A stretch of DNA of 64,000 nucleotides, taken from positions 2,356,001 through 2,420,000 of the forward strand of contig NZ_CP079863.1 in assembly GCF_025263485.1 (NCBI RefSeq). Reading direction: 5' to 3'. Both the position numbers and the translations under genes were made by a program. The notes under the pieces were generated by a model, which was not told where the DNA came from, made no database searches, and worked only from the letters and a program-made list of their open reading frames with translations. This document shows, one piece after another, positions 53,916 to 63,606 of this stretch. This DNA is from Mycobacterium sp. SMC-2 (GTDB taxonomy: Bacteria; Actinomycetota; Actinomycetes; Mycobacteriales; Mycobacteriaceae). Every line of letters starts with the position of its first letter. Position 1 is the first letter of the stretch.

Positions 53916-55160
53916 TCAGGCCGCCCCTTCCGGCAGGCGCCGCAGATACGCGGCCCGCCGGTCGGCGAGCCGGGCGGCCCGTTCCTGTTGGCTCACCCGC
54001 GGCAGGTGGCCCACCTCCGCGTCGAGCCGGTCCAGCTTGACGACCCGCCCACGTGCGCCGAGGTCTTCCCGGGGACCCGCCTCGCCGAACTCCGCCATGC
54101 GCAGGGTCAGGATGCCCTCGCGCAGGCCGTCGGAGTCGATCCAGTTGGCCATCCCGGGGTCGGTCGGCGCGATCACATAGGTGTAGCTGCCGTCGTCGTT
54201 GGCCATCGATTGCGCCTTGTTGAGGCTGCCGGTGCGGTCGAGGATGTTCAGCGTGGTGCCCCAGATGTTGCTCAGCGGCACCGTGAAGTATTCGGCGCCA
54301 CCGTCGTTGAGGTCCACGACGAACGCCTCGTCGGGGGCGAGGTCGAAGCGGCCCATCACGTAGACCTGGTTGCGCATCGCGCCGACCTTGTCGGCCGACC
54401 ACGCCAGGTTGAAATGGTTGGGGGGCATCTTGTACACGCCGTGGCTGAGCTTGCCGGTGAAGTTGGCGAAGTACTCCATCATCGCCGCGGTGGCCTCGGC
54501 CTGCTCGTCGAGGGTGCGTGCCGGCCTTGCGGCTGGGCCGCCGAGCCGTTGCACCTCAAGGTGATTGGGGTCGTCGCGCCCCCAGTCCAGCAGCACGTCG
54601 CGGATGTATAACTCGTGCGCCGCGGGGGTGGTTCGCACGTGGTTGGGTCGCCCGCCGGCGGGGTCGGCGTCCACGGTGATGGTGAAGTTGCCGTCGGAGT
54701 CGACCTGCATGGTGCGGCCGTTGAGCACGTCGACGGTGCCCATGTGGGCATCCCACAGCGTGAAGTAGTTCTCGGTCATCCGGTGCGCACCCACCCGTCC
54801 GTGGATCTCGTAGCGCTCGTCACCGGAGATCGGGATCACCCGGCACACGCTGTCGGGATTGTCGATGCCCCAACGCGATCCGGGAATCCGGCGACCATTG
54901 ACGGGGTGCGCCAGCCGGGTGATGCAGCTGACCTTCGGCCGCAGCTTGTCCTGGTTGGACGACCACACCGCCGCCGAGAACATCACCTCGGCGAACGCGT
55001 CGTCGAACCGCTCGCACATCGCGTCGGACGCCTTGGCGCGCCCCAGCCATGTCTTTGCCACGGTGCGATAGGCGGCCTTGACGACTGCGTGCTCCATCAG
55101 GTCGAGCGCGGCCAGCTCCTGTTCGTGCTGGGATGGCGTCGCGACGGGGTGGTCAGGCAT
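53916..55160 (-). CDS. DUF1214-like protein
   Basis: The 414-aa protein resembles proteins annotated DUF1214, seen next to SDRs in actinobacterial catabolic clusters. Features are NPDSVCRVIPISGDERYEIHG, TENYFTLWDAHMGTVDVLNG and YFTVPLSNIWGTTLN. No signal peptide or metal motif is evident. ATG 55160 is chosen; a further ATG at 55202 is in frame. It is coupled to the SDR downstream. I do not know its function. Confidence 0.6.
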   Translation of the reverse strand: MPDHPVATPSQHEQELAALDLMEHAVVKAAYRTVAKTWLGRAKASDAMCERFDDAFAEVMFSAAVWSSNQDKLRPKVSCITRLAHPVNGRRIPGSRWGIDNPDSVCRVIPISGDERYEIHGRVGAHRMTENYFTLWDAHMGTVDVLNGRTMQVDSDGNFTITVDADPAGGRPNHVRTTPAAHELYIRDVLLDWGRDDPNHLEVQRLGGPAARPARTLDEQAEATAAMMEYFANFTGKLSHGVYKMPPNHFNLAWSADKVGAMRNQVYVMGRFDLAPDEAFVVDLNDGGAEYFTVPLSNIWGTTLNILDRTGSLNKAQSMANDDGSYTYVIAPTDPGMANWIDSDGLREGILTLRMAEFGEAGPREDLGARGRVVKLDRLDAEVGHLPRVSQQERAARLADRRAAYLRRLPEGAA

Positions 55161-55317
55161 GCGCGGGTCCTCCGGTTGCTGTCCAAAACGCTTGTTGCAC
55201 AACGTGAGTCACTCGTCAACCTGTTCGGGGCGCAGTGCCGCCTCCTTGCGTTGGGCGTCGGCCATGACGGCGGTTGGACAACTAGCGACGTCGAGCGGGG
55301 TCGAAACTTTCCACGCG

Positions 55318-55761
55318 TCAGAACTTCAAATGCTGGCTTACGTCGCCGACCTGGTCGACGAACATGGTGCGGCTGTCGAACCGCCAGGCGCCGTCCACCC
55401 GGTGGAACGTGTCCTTGTAGTGCCCGGTCACGATCACCTGCAGCGGCAGGTCGGGGGTGGCCTGGGTGACGCAGTAGTAGGACGTGCTGTGGGCGGTCCC
55501 CGCGGCCTCGTCGATGTGCAGCTGCACGTTGGTGGTGTTGTGCTTGGTCTTGGGGGTGCCGTCTTCGTAGATGCGCGTGGCCATCTCATACATCTCGCGC
55601 ACCCGGGCGGCGCCGGCGAACACCGTCTCCGGTGGGCCGTTCTCCACGCCGCAGATGCGGCCGTGTTCGAACAGGCGGGCCACCCCGTCCAGGTCGCCAC
55701 CATCGAGAAGCTCGGCGTAGGTGTAGATCAGGTTGGTGATTTCTGTTGCGCTGTCACTCAT
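55318..55761 (-). CDS. SnoaL-like/NTF2-like polyketide-cyclase-fold protein
   Basis: The 147-aa protein has the NTF2-like pattern: LIYTYAELLDGGDLDGVARLFEHG at the N-terminus and GHYKDTFHRVDGAWRFDSRTM at the C-terminus. Such proteins often act as small isomerases, hydratases or dehydratases in catabolism. The ATG at 55761 starts the fold; the frame is open to 55824. The 157-nt gap between it and the DUF1214-like gene shows nothing I can name. Confidence 0.8.
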   Translation of the reverse strand: MSDSATEITNLIYTYAELLDGGDLDGVARLFEHGRICGVENGPPETVFAGAARVREMYEMATRIYEDGTPKTKHNTTNVQLHIDEAAGTAHSTSYYCVTQATPDLPLQVIVTGHYKDTFHRVDGAWRFDSRTMFVDQVGDVSQHLKF

Positions 55762-55857
55762 GTGGACCACCCGTCGAACCCGTCTCCTCCGCTTCCGCGA
55801 CCAATGGTGGCAGAACCGGTCCAATTTACATAGAACCGACCATTACTCTTGATCGCC

Positions 55858-56757
55858 GTGACCCTACCTTGGACGCCGGACCGGCTCGGCAACCTGACCG
55901 GCAAACGAGTTGTCGTGACCGGAGCGACCAACGGCGTCGGGCTCGGGACCGCCCGTGCGCTGGCCAAAGCCGGCGCGCACGTGATCCTGGCGGTGCGCAA
56001 CACCGGGCTGGGCGAGCAGCGCGCCACGGAGATTTCTGCGATGGGCGGCCCGACCACGGTGGCCAGGGTCGACCTCGCCGACCAGTCCTCGGTGCGCGCC
56101 TTCGCCAGTTCGATCGACGACGACATCGATATCCTGATCAACAACGCCGGCGCCCTGACCGAGCGCCGCACCGAAACGGTCGACGGATTCGAGAAGACCC
56201 TGGCGACCAACCTGCTCGGGCCGTTCGCCCTGACCAACCTGTTGCTGCCGCGGGTCCGTTCGCAAATCATCAACGTCGGCTCCGACGCGCACCGGTCGGC
56301 GACGCTGCACCTGGACGACCCGCACCTGCGCCGGCACAAGTGGACCCGGTTGGGCGCCTACGCGCAGTCGAAGCTCGCGGTCATGCTGTGGGGGCTGGAG
56401 CTGGACCGAAGGCTGCGCGCCGCCCGGTCGCCGATCGTCACTCAGCTCACCCATCCGGGTTGGGTGGCCTCGAACCTGTCCCACCTCGGCGACTCGCCGC
56501 TGATGTCGATGGCACACAAGGTGGTCAAGGCGGTGGCCGACCGGCTGGCCAACGACATCGACGAGGGCGCCGCCCCCACGCTGTACTGCATCAGCGAACC
56601 GTTGCCACCCGGCAGCTACGTCGGGGTCAGCGGCAGGTTCGGCCTGCGCGGTGGGCCGGTGCTGATCGGCCGGTCGCCGGTGGCATGTGATTATGACGCG
56701 GCCGCTCGCCTGGTGGCCTTCGCCGAGCAAGAGACCGGGACGAAACTGGAGGTGTAG
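55858..56757 (+). CDS. Short-chain dehydrogenase/reductase (WW-domain oxidoreductase/retinol dehydrogenase-like)
   Basis: The 299-aa SDR has TGATNGVGLGTARAL, NNAGALTERR and YAQSKLA. The order with HPGWVASNL is usual in the protochlorophyllide/retinol-dehydrogenase-like branch. A GTG at 55858 is preferred to a TTG at 55849. It is separated by only 2 nt from the mycofactocin-type SDR downstream. Confidence 0.85.
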   Translation: MTLPWTPDRLGNLTGKRVVVTGATNGVGLGTARALAKAGAHVILAVRNTGLGEQRATEISAMGGPTTVARVDLADQSSVRAFASSIDDDIDILINNAGALTERRTETVDGFEKTLATNLLGPFALTNLLLPRVRSQIINVGSDAHRSATLHLDDPHLRRHKWTRLGAYAQSKLAVMLWGLELDRRLRAARSPIVTQLTHPGWVASNLSHLGDSPLMSMAHKVVKAVADRLANDIDEGAAPTLYCISEPLPPGSYVGVSGRFGLRGGPVLIGRSPVACDYDAAARLVAFAEQETGTKLEV

Positions 56758-56759
56758 TC

Positions 56760-57581
56760 ATGGGTGAATTCGACAACACGGTCGCCGTCATCACAGGGGC
56801 CGCGCGCGGCCAGGGCCGCAGCCACGCCGTCGCCCTGGCCGAGCAGGGCGCCGACATCATCGCCCTGGACATCTGCGCCGATCTCGAGGCGATTCCCTAC
56901 GCCCTGGCCGCGGAATCCGACCTGGACGAGACCGTGCGGCTGGTCCGGGCCGCCGGGCGCGGGGCCGTGCCCGTCGTCGCCGACGTCCGCGACCTCAAGC
57001 AACTGCAGGCCGGGGTGCAGGCGGCCATCGACGACCTCGGCGAGATCGACGTCGTCGTCGCCAACGCCGGGGTGGTGGCGATCGGCGTCACGGACCCCGA
57101 GTCCGAGCCGGTGTTCAACGCGATCGTCGACACCAACCTCAAGGGGGTGTGGCACACGATGGTGGCGACGGTGCCGTCGATCATCCGCAAGGGCCGGGGC
57201 GGATCGGTCGTGCTGGTCAGTTCGTCGCAGGGCCTGACCGGCCGCGGCGGCGACGGCAGCGCCGCGATGTTCGCCTATGCCGCATCCAAGCACGGCGTGG
57301 TGGGCCTCATGCGCTCGGCGGCGAATGCCTATGCGCCACACAAGATTCGGGTCAACTCGGTGCACCCGGGCGGTGTCGCGACGCCGATGATTCTCAACGA
57401 TTTCGTGGTGAACCGGATGCTGGAGAATCCCAACCCGGCCCTGTCGCAGACCCTGCTACCCGAGGTGGGGTTGGTGGAGGCGCAAGACGTGACCGAGGCG
57501 GTGCTGTGGCTCGCCGGGCCGCGGTCGCGCTACGTGACCGGCATGGCCATGCCGGTGGATGCCGGCCACGTGGTCATGTGA
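56760..57581 (+). CDS. Mycofactocin-coupled SDR-family oxidoreductase
   Basis: The 273-aa SDR has TGAARGQGRSHAVALAEQG (residues 12-30) followed by a longer segment after the second strand (about 37-62, DICADLEAIPYALAAESDLD). This insert is the mark of the SDR subfamily that keeps its NAD bound and is re-oxidised by mycofactocin. The catalytic pair is Tyr173 and Lys177 (YAASK). It forms an operon with the SDR upstream. Oxidation of an alcohol in a catabolic route is likely; the substrate is unknown. Confidence 0.85.
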   Translation: MGEFDNTVAVITGAARGQGRSHAVALAEQGADIIALDICADLEAIPYALAAESDLDETVRLVRAAGRGAVPVVADVRDLKQLQAGVQAAIDDLGEIDVVVANAGVVAIGVTDPESEPVFNAIVDTNLKGVWHTMVATVPSIIRKGRGGSVVLVSSSQGLTGRGGDGSAAMFAYAASKHGVVGLMRSAANAYAPHKIRVNSVHPGGVATPMILNDFVVNRMLENPNPALSQTLLPEVGLVEAQDVTEAVLWLAGPRSRYVTGMAMPVDAGHVVM

Positions 57582-57602
57582 GGCGTTGCTGCTAGCCCTG
57601 GA

Positions 57603-57797
57603 CTAGCCCCTGACGACCTTGCCGGCCTTGATGCAGGACGTGCAGACGTTGAGGCGCTTCTTGTTGCCGCCCGGGCGGGTGACAACGTGCACGGTCTGGA
57701 CGTTGGGGTCCCACCGGCGGCTGGTGCGGCGGTGGGAGTGCGACACCGACTTGCCGAAGCCGGGGCCTTTCCCGCAGATCTCGCACACAGCGGCCAT
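57603..57797 (-). CDS. rpmB: 50S ribosomal protein L28, zinc-ribbon (C+) form
   Basis: The 64-aa protein has two CXXC pairs (VCEICGKG and NVCTSCIKAG), which mark the zinc-binding form, and SHSHRRTSRRWDPNVQ. The ribosome-binding site TTGAGGAG precedes its ATG. It diverges from the DAK-like gene. Confidence 0.95.
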   Translation of the reverse strand: MAAVCEICGKGPGFGKSVSHSHRRTSRRWDPNVQTVHVVTRPGGNKKRLNVCTSCIKAGKVVRG

Positions 57798-57949
57798 CGT
57801 TCAAGCTCCTCAAATCTCGGGGGTCCGGCTCGGCGGTCTGGCACGGGGCCGGGACGGCCCGGGCTGACCCGGGCCCAACCAGGATAGGTGATTGTCGTGG
57901 CAACCACCAAAACGATCACCACCGCTGTCGCCCCGTCTGGCTAGGCTCA

Positions 57950-59746
57950 ATGCGCCGGATCGCGCCGCCGGCGGTGGTGGTCACGGGCAGCCGTCGCCCC
58001 GGCCGCCGAGCTACGCTGGCGCCCACCGGGTGCTGGTTGTGGAGGAGGTGGGTAACACTGGGACCGTCGGAACGTCTGCTGGACGCGATCACCTTGCGGG
58101 ACTGGGCGCACACCGCCGTCAGCGACCTCATCACCCACATCGACGAGATCAACCGGCTCAACGTCTTCCCGGTTGCCGATTCCGATACCGGCGCCAACAT
58201 GCTGTTCACCATGCGTTCGGCGCTGGCCGAGGCCAATGCCGGAGCGAATTCCGAGGGCGGCCCGGCGTGCGTCGCCCGTGTCGCCTCCGCGTTGTCGGCC
58301 GGTGCGCTGAACGGCGCGCGCGGCAATTCCGGCGTGATCCTGTCGCAGATCCTGCGAGGCATCGCCGATGTCACCGCCATTGCGGCCGCTGATTCCGGCG
58401 GTGAGCTACCCCACATCGACGGCGCCATCCTCGGGGCGTCGTTGCGTCGCGGGGTGGACCTGGTCATCACCTCGATGGGCGGGGACGAAATCCCGGGGAC
58501 CATCGTCTCGGTGCTGCGCGCCGCCGCCGACGCCGTCGGGGAGTGCGCTCAGGCCGGCGAAGGGCTCACCGCGTCGGTCATCGCCGCCGGTGACGCGGCC
58601 GTCGTCGCGCTGGAGAAGACGACCGAGCAGCTCGACGTGCTCGCCGACGCCGGAGCCGTGGACGCCGGTGGGCGGGGCCTGCTGGTCCTGCTGGACGCCC
58701 TGCGCACCACCGTCACCGGCCAGGCGCCCGCCCGAACCGTGTACGAGCTGTCTCCGCGCCCGCCGCAACCGGACGCCGCCGAACGCCCCGCGCCGCAATT
58801 CGAGGTGATGTACCGGCTGGACGGATGCGATGCGGCCGCGGCGGACGCGCTGCGGGACCGGCTCGGGGAGTTGGGCGATTCCGTGGGCATCGCCGCCGCG
58901 CCGTCGTCGGCCGAACGCACGTACTCGGTGCACGTGCACACCGACGACGCCGGAGCCGCCGTCGAGGCGGGCCTGGCGGCGGGCCGGCTGAGCCGCATCG
59001 TGATATCGGCGTTGAGTTCCGGCGCCGCCGGCCTGCCGGCCGGCGGATGGACGCGGGAACGCGCCGTGCTGGCCGTCGTCGACGGCAAGGGTGCCGCCGA
59101 GCTGTTCGGCGGTGAAGGCGCCTGCGTGCTGCAGCGCGACCCGGCGGCCAGCGACCCGGTCACCAACATCAGCGCGCATCAGCTGATGCGGGCGGTGGTG
59201 GACACCGGCGCCGCGCAGGTGATGGTGCTGCCCAACGGGTACGTGGCTGCCGAGGAGCTCGTTGCGGGGTGCACCGCGGCCATCGGCTGGGGGATCGACG
59301 TGGTGCCGATCCCGACAGGGTCGATGGTGCAGGGGCTGGCCGCGCTGGCCGTGCATGAAACCGGCCGGCAGGCGGTGGACGACGGTTACACCATGGCCCG
59401 GGCCGCCGGTGCGGCCCGGCACGCGTCGGTGCGCATCGCGACCGAAAGCGCCTTGACCTGGGCGGGACGCTGCCAGCCGGGCGACGGCCTGGGTATCGCC
59501 GGGGACGAGGTGCTGATCGTGGCCGCCGACGCGATCGCGGCGGCCGTCGGCCTGCTCGATCTGTTGCTGGCCTCCGGCGGCGACCTGGTGACGGTGCTGG
59601 TCGGCGCCGGAATCGAATCGGAGGATGACGCCGCGGCCCTTGGCGACATCCTGGAAGAACACATGCACGACCATCACCCGGGAACCGAGCTGGTCACCTA
59701 CCGCACGGGCCATCGCGGTGACGCGTTGCTGATCGGGGTCGAGTAG
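57950..59746 (+). CDS. DhaL/DAK phosphatase domain protein (FakA/YloV-like)
   Basis: The N-terminal DhaL domain (about residues 42-240) has LNVFPVADSDTGANMLFTM, the Asp cluster that binds Mg-ATP. The rest is a FakA-type middle and C-terminal region with cysteines and Gly-rich loops. In Firmicutes, FakA phosphorylates fatty acids bound to FakB; the same role in mycobacteria is inference. The true start is unclear: a TAGGCT box at 57942-57947 would place the mRNA start after the first ATG. GTG 57974 is in frame, and the best ribosome-binding site (GGAGGAGG, 58041) has no standard in-frame start just after it. It is coupled to recG. Confidence 0.8.
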   Translation: MRRIAPPAVVVTGSRRPGRRATLAPTGCWLWRRWVTLGPSERLLDAITLRDWAHTAVSDLITHIDEINRLNVFPVADSDTGANMLFTMRSALAEANAGANSEGGPACVARVASALSAGALNGARGNSGVILSQILRGIADVTAIAAADSGGELPHIDGAILGASLRRGVDLVITSMGGDEIPGTIVSVLRAAADAVGECAQAGEGLTASVIAAGDAAVVALEKTTEQLDVLADAGAVDAGGRGLLVLLDALRTTVTGQAPARTVYELSPRPPQPDAAERPAPQFEVMYRLDGCDAAAADALRDRLGELGDSVGIAAAPSSAERTYSVHVHTDDAGAAVEAGLAAGRLSRIVISALSSGAAGLPAGGWTRERAVLAVVDGKGAAELFGGEGACVLQRDPAASDPVTNISAHQLMRAVVDTGAAQVMVLPNGYVAAEELVAGCTAAIGWGIDVVPIPTGSMVQGLAALAVHETGRQAVDDGYTMARAAGAARHASVRIATESALTWAGRCQPGDGLGIAGDEVLIVAADAIAAAVGLLDLLLASGGDLVTVLVGAGIESEDDAAALGDILEEHMHDHHPGTELVTYRTGHRGDALLIGVE

Positions 59747-59748
59747 CC

Positions 59749-61968
59749 GTGGTGTCGCTGGGCGACCGGCTGGACTTCCTGGTGGGCGCCAAGGCCGCCG
59801 ATCAGCTCGACGAGGAGTTGGGCATCCGCACGGTCGACGATCTGCTGCGCCACTACCCGCGCAGCTATACCGAGGGCGCGACCCGCTGGGGCTCCGACGA
59901 TGAACGCCCGCCGGCCGGAGAGCACATCACGATCGTCGACACGATCACCGAAACCAAGACGTGGCCGATGAAGAAGACCCCGAAGAAGCTGTGCCACCGC
60001 ATCACCCTGGGCGCCGGCCGCCACAGGGTGACCGCGACGTTCTTCAACGCGAACTACCTGAAGAAGGACCTGACCGAAGGCACCAAGGTGATGCTCTCCG
60101 GGGAGGTCGGATTCTTCAAGAACGTCATGCAGCTGACGCACCCGGCATTCCTCATCCTCGATTCCCCGGACGGCAAGAACCGTGGCACCAGCTCGCTGAG
60201 GAACATCGCCATCGCCTCGCAGGCCACCACCGGCGAGGTGCAGATGGCGGCCTTTGAGCGCGCCTTCTTTCCGATCTATCCGGCCACCACCAAGCTGCAG
60301 AGCTGGGACATCTTCAGGTGCGTGCGCCAGGTGCTCGACGTCCTGGATCCGGTGGACGACCCGCTACCGGCCGACTTGCGCGCCCGCTATCACCTGGTCT
60401 CCGAGGACCGGGCGCTGCGCGACATCCATCTGGCCGAAGAGGAATCCGCGCGCAGCCGGGCGCGGGAGCGGCTGACCTTCGACGAAGCCGTCGGGCTGCA
60501 GTGGGCGCTGGTCACCCGGCGGCACAGCGAGCTGTCGGAATCGGGGCCCCCGGCGCCGCCGCGCACCGACGGTTTGGCCGCAGAACTGTTGGGGCGGTTG
60601 CCGTTCGAGCTGACGTCCGGACAGCGTGAGGTGCTCGAGGTGTTCGAGAAGGAGCTTTCGGCCACCCGGCCGATGAACCGCCTGCTCCAGGGTGAGGTTG
60701 GTTCCGGCAAGACCATCGTCGCGGTACTGGCGATGCTGCAACTGGTCGACGCCGGTTACCAGTGCGTGCTGCTGGCGCCCACCGAAGTTCTTGCCGCACA
60801 ACACCTCCGGTCGATCAACGACGTGCTCGGGCCGCTGGCGATGGCGGGCCAGCTGGGCGGCGCGGACAACGCCACCCGGGTCGCGCTGCTCACCGGTTCG
60901 ATGACGGCGACGCAGAAGAAGCACGTCCGTGACGAGGTGGCCAGCGGTCAGGTGGGGATCGTCGTCGGCACGCATGCGCTGCTGCAGGACGCGGTGGAGT
61001 TCCACAACCTGGGCATGGTCGTGGTCGACGAGCAACACAGATTCGGTGTCGAACAGCGAGACCAGTTGCGGGCCAAGGCTCGTCTCGGCGTCACCCCGCA
61101 CCTGCTGGTGATGACGGCGACGCCGATACCGCGCACGGTCGCGCTTACCGTCTACGGGGATCTGGAAACCTCCACGCTGCGCGAACTTCCACGCGGACGC
61201 CAGCCGATCACCAGCAACGTCATCTTCGTCAAGGAGAAGCCCGCGTGGCTCGAGCGCGCCTGGCGGCGCATCACCGAAGAGGTCGCCGCGGGCCGCCAGG
61301 CCTATGTGGTGGCGCCCCGGATCGACGAGACCGACGATGCGGACAAGCAGGAGCAGAACACGAGACCGTCGGAAACCGCCGAGGGTCTCTACGCGCGGCT
61401 GCGCTCGGGTGAGCTGGCCAATGTGCGCCTCGGGCTGATGCACGGGCGGCTGTCCGCCGAGGAAAAGGACGCCGCGATGGCGGCGTTTCGGGCCGGTGAG
61501 ATCGATGTGCTGGTGTGCACCACCGTCATCGAGGTTGGTGTGGACGTCCCCAACGCCACGATGATGCTGGTGATGGACGCCGACCGCTTCGGCATCAGCC
61601 AGCTCCATCAGCTGCGTGGCCGCATCGGACGCGGCCGTCATCCCAGCCTGTGCCTGCTCGCCAGTTGGGTATCGCCGGGATCGCCGGCGGGCAAGCGGCT
61701 TTCGGCCGTGGCCGCAACCCTGGACGGGTTTGCGCTCGCCGACCTGGACCTCAAGGAGCGGCGGGAGGGAGACGTCCTGGGCCGCAACCAGTCCGGTCGC
61801 GCCATCAACCTGCGCTTGCTGTCGTTGGCCGACCACCGCGACGTCATCGAAGCCGCGCGCGACTTCTGCGTCCGGGCCTACGCGGACAACCCGGCCGACC
61901 CCGAATTAGCTTTGCTAGCAGCACCTTTCGTCAGGTCTGACCGGATCGAATATCTGGACAAGTCGTGA
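59749..61968 (+). CDS. recG: ATP-dependent DNA helicase RecG
   Basis: RecG remodels stalled forks and Holliday junctions. The N-terminal wedge/OB domain (about 50-200) is followed by two helicase domains with Walker A GEVGSGKT, DEQH box (VVDEQHRFGVEQR), MTATPIPRT and the late motif QLRGRIGRG. The product is 739 aa and the GTG is 2 nt after the DAK-like stop. Confidence 0.97.
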   Translation: MVSLGDRLDFLVGAKAADQLDEELGIRTVDDLLRHYPRSYTEGATRWGSDDERPPAGEHITIVDTITETKTWPMKKTPKKLCHRITLGAGRHRVTATFFNANYLKKDLTEGTKVMLSGEVGFFKNVMQLTHPAFLILDSPDGKNRGTSSLRNIAIASQATTGEVQMAAFERAFFPIYPATTKLQSWDIFRCVRQVLDVLDPVDDPLPADLRARYHLVSEDRALRDIHLAEEESARSRARERLTFDEAVGLQWALVTRRHSELSESGPPAPPRTDGLAAELLGRLPFELTSGQREVLEVFEKELSATRPMNRLLQGEVGSGKTIVAVLAMLQLVDAGYQCVLLAPTEVLAAQHLRSINDVLGPLAMAGQLGGADNATRVALLTGSMTATQKKHVRDEVASGQVGIVVGTHALLQDAVEFHNLGMVVVDEQHRFGVEQRDQLRAKARLGVTPHLLVMTATPIPRTVALTVYGDLETSTLRELPRGRQPITSNVIFVKEKPAWLERAWRRITEEVAAGRQAYVVAPRIDETDDADKQEQNTRPSETAEGLYARLRSGELANVRLGLMHGRLSAEEKDAAMAAFRAGEIDVLVCTTVIEVGVDVPNATMMLVMDADRFGISQLHQLRGRIGRGRHPSLCLLASWVSPGSPAGKRLSAVAATLDGFALADLDLKERREGDVLGRNQSGRAINLRLLSLADHRDVIEAARDFCVRAYADNPADPELALLAAPFVRSDRIEYLDKS

Positions 61969-61998
61969 CCGCCGGCGACGATGCAGTGGGGGCCCGAC

Positions 61999-62035
61999 CC
62001 CACAAGTGGGAGGTACCCCCACCCACGTGTGGGGG
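61999..62035 (+). repeat. CCCACAAGTGGG hairpin element upstream of exported HNH gene
   Basis: CCCACAAGTGGG (61999-62010) is followed by AGGTACCCCC and a second mini-hairpin, CCCACGTGTGGG. It is a relative of the element at 3204 and 33850. Confidence 0.5.
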
Positions 62036-62044
62036 ACCGCGCCT

Positions 62045-62758
62045 GTGAACCGCAAGGTGCTGCTGTGGTTGTCCGCGGCCGCGGCGCTCGCGCTGCTAGT
62101 GGCCTACCAGACGGCCGGATCCTCGGCCGTCAGGCATGCCGAGGAGTACGCCGCTCGTGCCGACGTCCCGACGGTGCAGCCCGGCGCCGATGTGCTCGCG
62201 GGTATCGCGGTACTACCGCGGCGGGCGCACCGGTACGACTACCGCAGGGCGGCCTTCGGCGACGCGTGGGACGACGACAACGACGCCCCGCTGGGGCACA
62301 ACGGCTGCGACACCCGCGACGACATCCTCAACCGCGACCTCGTCGACAAGACATACGTGTCGACCAAACGGTGCCCGGACGCGGTGGCCACCGGCACCCT
62401 GCACGATCCGTACACCAACAAAACCATCGCGTTCCAGCGCGGCGCCAAGGTCGGCGAATCGGTGCAGATCGACCACATCGTCCCGCTCGCCTACGCCTGG
62501 GACATGGGCGCCTCCAACTGGCCCGACGGCGAGCGGCTGCGGTTCGCCAACGATCCGGCCAATCTGCTGGCCGTCGACGGACAGGCCAACCAGGACAAGG
62601 GCGACGCGCCGCCGGCGCGGTGGATGCCGCCGAACGCCGCGTTCGCCTGCCAATACGCGATACAGTTCATCGCCGTGCTGCGGGGCTATTCCCTGCCGGT
62701 GGATCAGCCGTCGGCGGGTGTGCTCCGGCAGGCGGCGACCACCTGCCCGGCGGGTTAG
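62045..62758 (+). CDS. Membrane-anchored or exported HNH-type nuclease (Rv2972c-like, DUF1524-like)
   Basis: The 237-aa protein has an N-terminal hydrophobic segment (about residues 5-22, [17 protein letters not shown]), so its body is outside the membrane. The body has the HNH/DUF1524 core: [15 protein letters not shown] with NDPANLLAV. Cys residues ([27 protein letters not shown]) fit disulfides outside the cell. The GTG at 62045 starts the signal segment. The nuclease role is inferred from the motif. Confidence 0.8.
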   Translation: MNRKVLLWLSAAAALALLVAYQTAGSSAVRHAEEYAARADVPTVQPGADVLAGIAVLPRRAHRYDYRRAAFGDAWDDDNDAPLGHNGCDTRDDILNRDLVDKTYVSTKRCPDAVATGTLHDPYTNKTIAFQRGAKVGESVQIDHIVPLAYAWDMGASNWPDGERLRFANDPANLLAVDGQANQDKGDAPPARWMPPNAAFACQYAIQFIAVLRGYSLPVDQPSAGVLRQAATTCPAG

Positions 62759-63606
62759 ACGCCCTCGAAGGTGTTCGGATCCGGGCGCAGCCTGGTGCCG
62801 TCGTCGAGCCCGTTGATCGCGTCCATGTGCTCGGCGGCCAGCTCGAAGTCGAACACGTCGAGGTTGCCGGCAATGTGCTCGGGCTTGGCCGACCGGAAGA
62901 CGACCGCATTGCCCAGCTGCAGGTTCCACCGGAGCAGCACCTGGGCCGGTGTCTTGCCGTATTCGCCGGCCACCGAGGTCACCGTCGGGTTGTCCATCAG
63001 CTTGCCGAGCGCCAGCGGCGTGTAGGCCTGGGTGACGACGTTGTGCTCGGCGTTGGTTTTGCGCACGTCGGCCTGGTTGAGCAGCGGGTGCAGCTCGATC
63101 TGGTTGACCGCCGGCGTGACGAAGGTCAGGTCGATGACGTCGGTGAGATGCTGCTCGGTGAAGTTGGAGACGCCGATCGAACGTGCGAGCCCGTCGCCGC
63201 GGCACTGGATCAGCCCGCCGAAGGAATTCACGTATTCACCCCGCGAGGGCACCGGCCAGTGGATCAGGTACAGGTCGACATAGTCCAGGCCGAGTCGCTC
63301 CAGGCTTTCCTTACAGGCCTCCATGGACCGCAGGAAGCCGTGGTCGGCGGCGGCCAGCTTGGTGGTGACGAACAGCTCGGCGCGGGGAATTCCGGAGGCC
63401 GCGATAGCCCGGCCGACGGCGGCCTCGTTGCCGTAGGCCGAGGCGGTGTCGATCAGCCGGCAGCCCATCTCCAGCGCCGCGGAGACCGCGCGTTCGGTCT
63501 CGTCCTCCGACAAATCCGCGACGCCAAGGCCAAGCACCGGCATCGTGTTTTCGTCATTTAGAGCTATCGAGGGCACGGCAGCGCCCGACTCGCCAGCCAA
63601 TGTCAT
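62755..63606 (-). CDS. Aldo-keto reductase (Rv2971-like)
   Basis: The 283-aa AKR barrel has the complete catalytic tetrad Asp53, Tyr58, Lys83 and His116 ([20 protein letters not shown]). [10 protein letters not shown] and NQIELHPLL are typical. It probably detoxifies reactive carbonyls such as methylglyoxal with NADPH. Its stop overlaps the HNH stop through TTAG. A broken second copy lies immediately upstream. Confidence 0.93.
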   Translation of the reverse strand: MTLAGESGAAVPSIALNDENTMPVLGLGVADLSEDETERAVSAALEMGCRLIDTASAYGNEAAVGRAIAASGIPRAELFVTTKLAAADHGFLRSMEACKESLERLGLDYVDLYLIHWPVPSRGEYVNSFGGLIQCRGDGLARSIGVSNFTEQHLTDVIDLTFVTPAVNQIELHPLLNQADVRKTNAEHNVVTQAYTPLALGKLMDNPTVTSVAGEYGKTPAQVLLRWNLQLGNAVVFRSAKPEHIAGNLDVFDFELAAEHMDAINGLDDGTRLRPDPNTFEGV

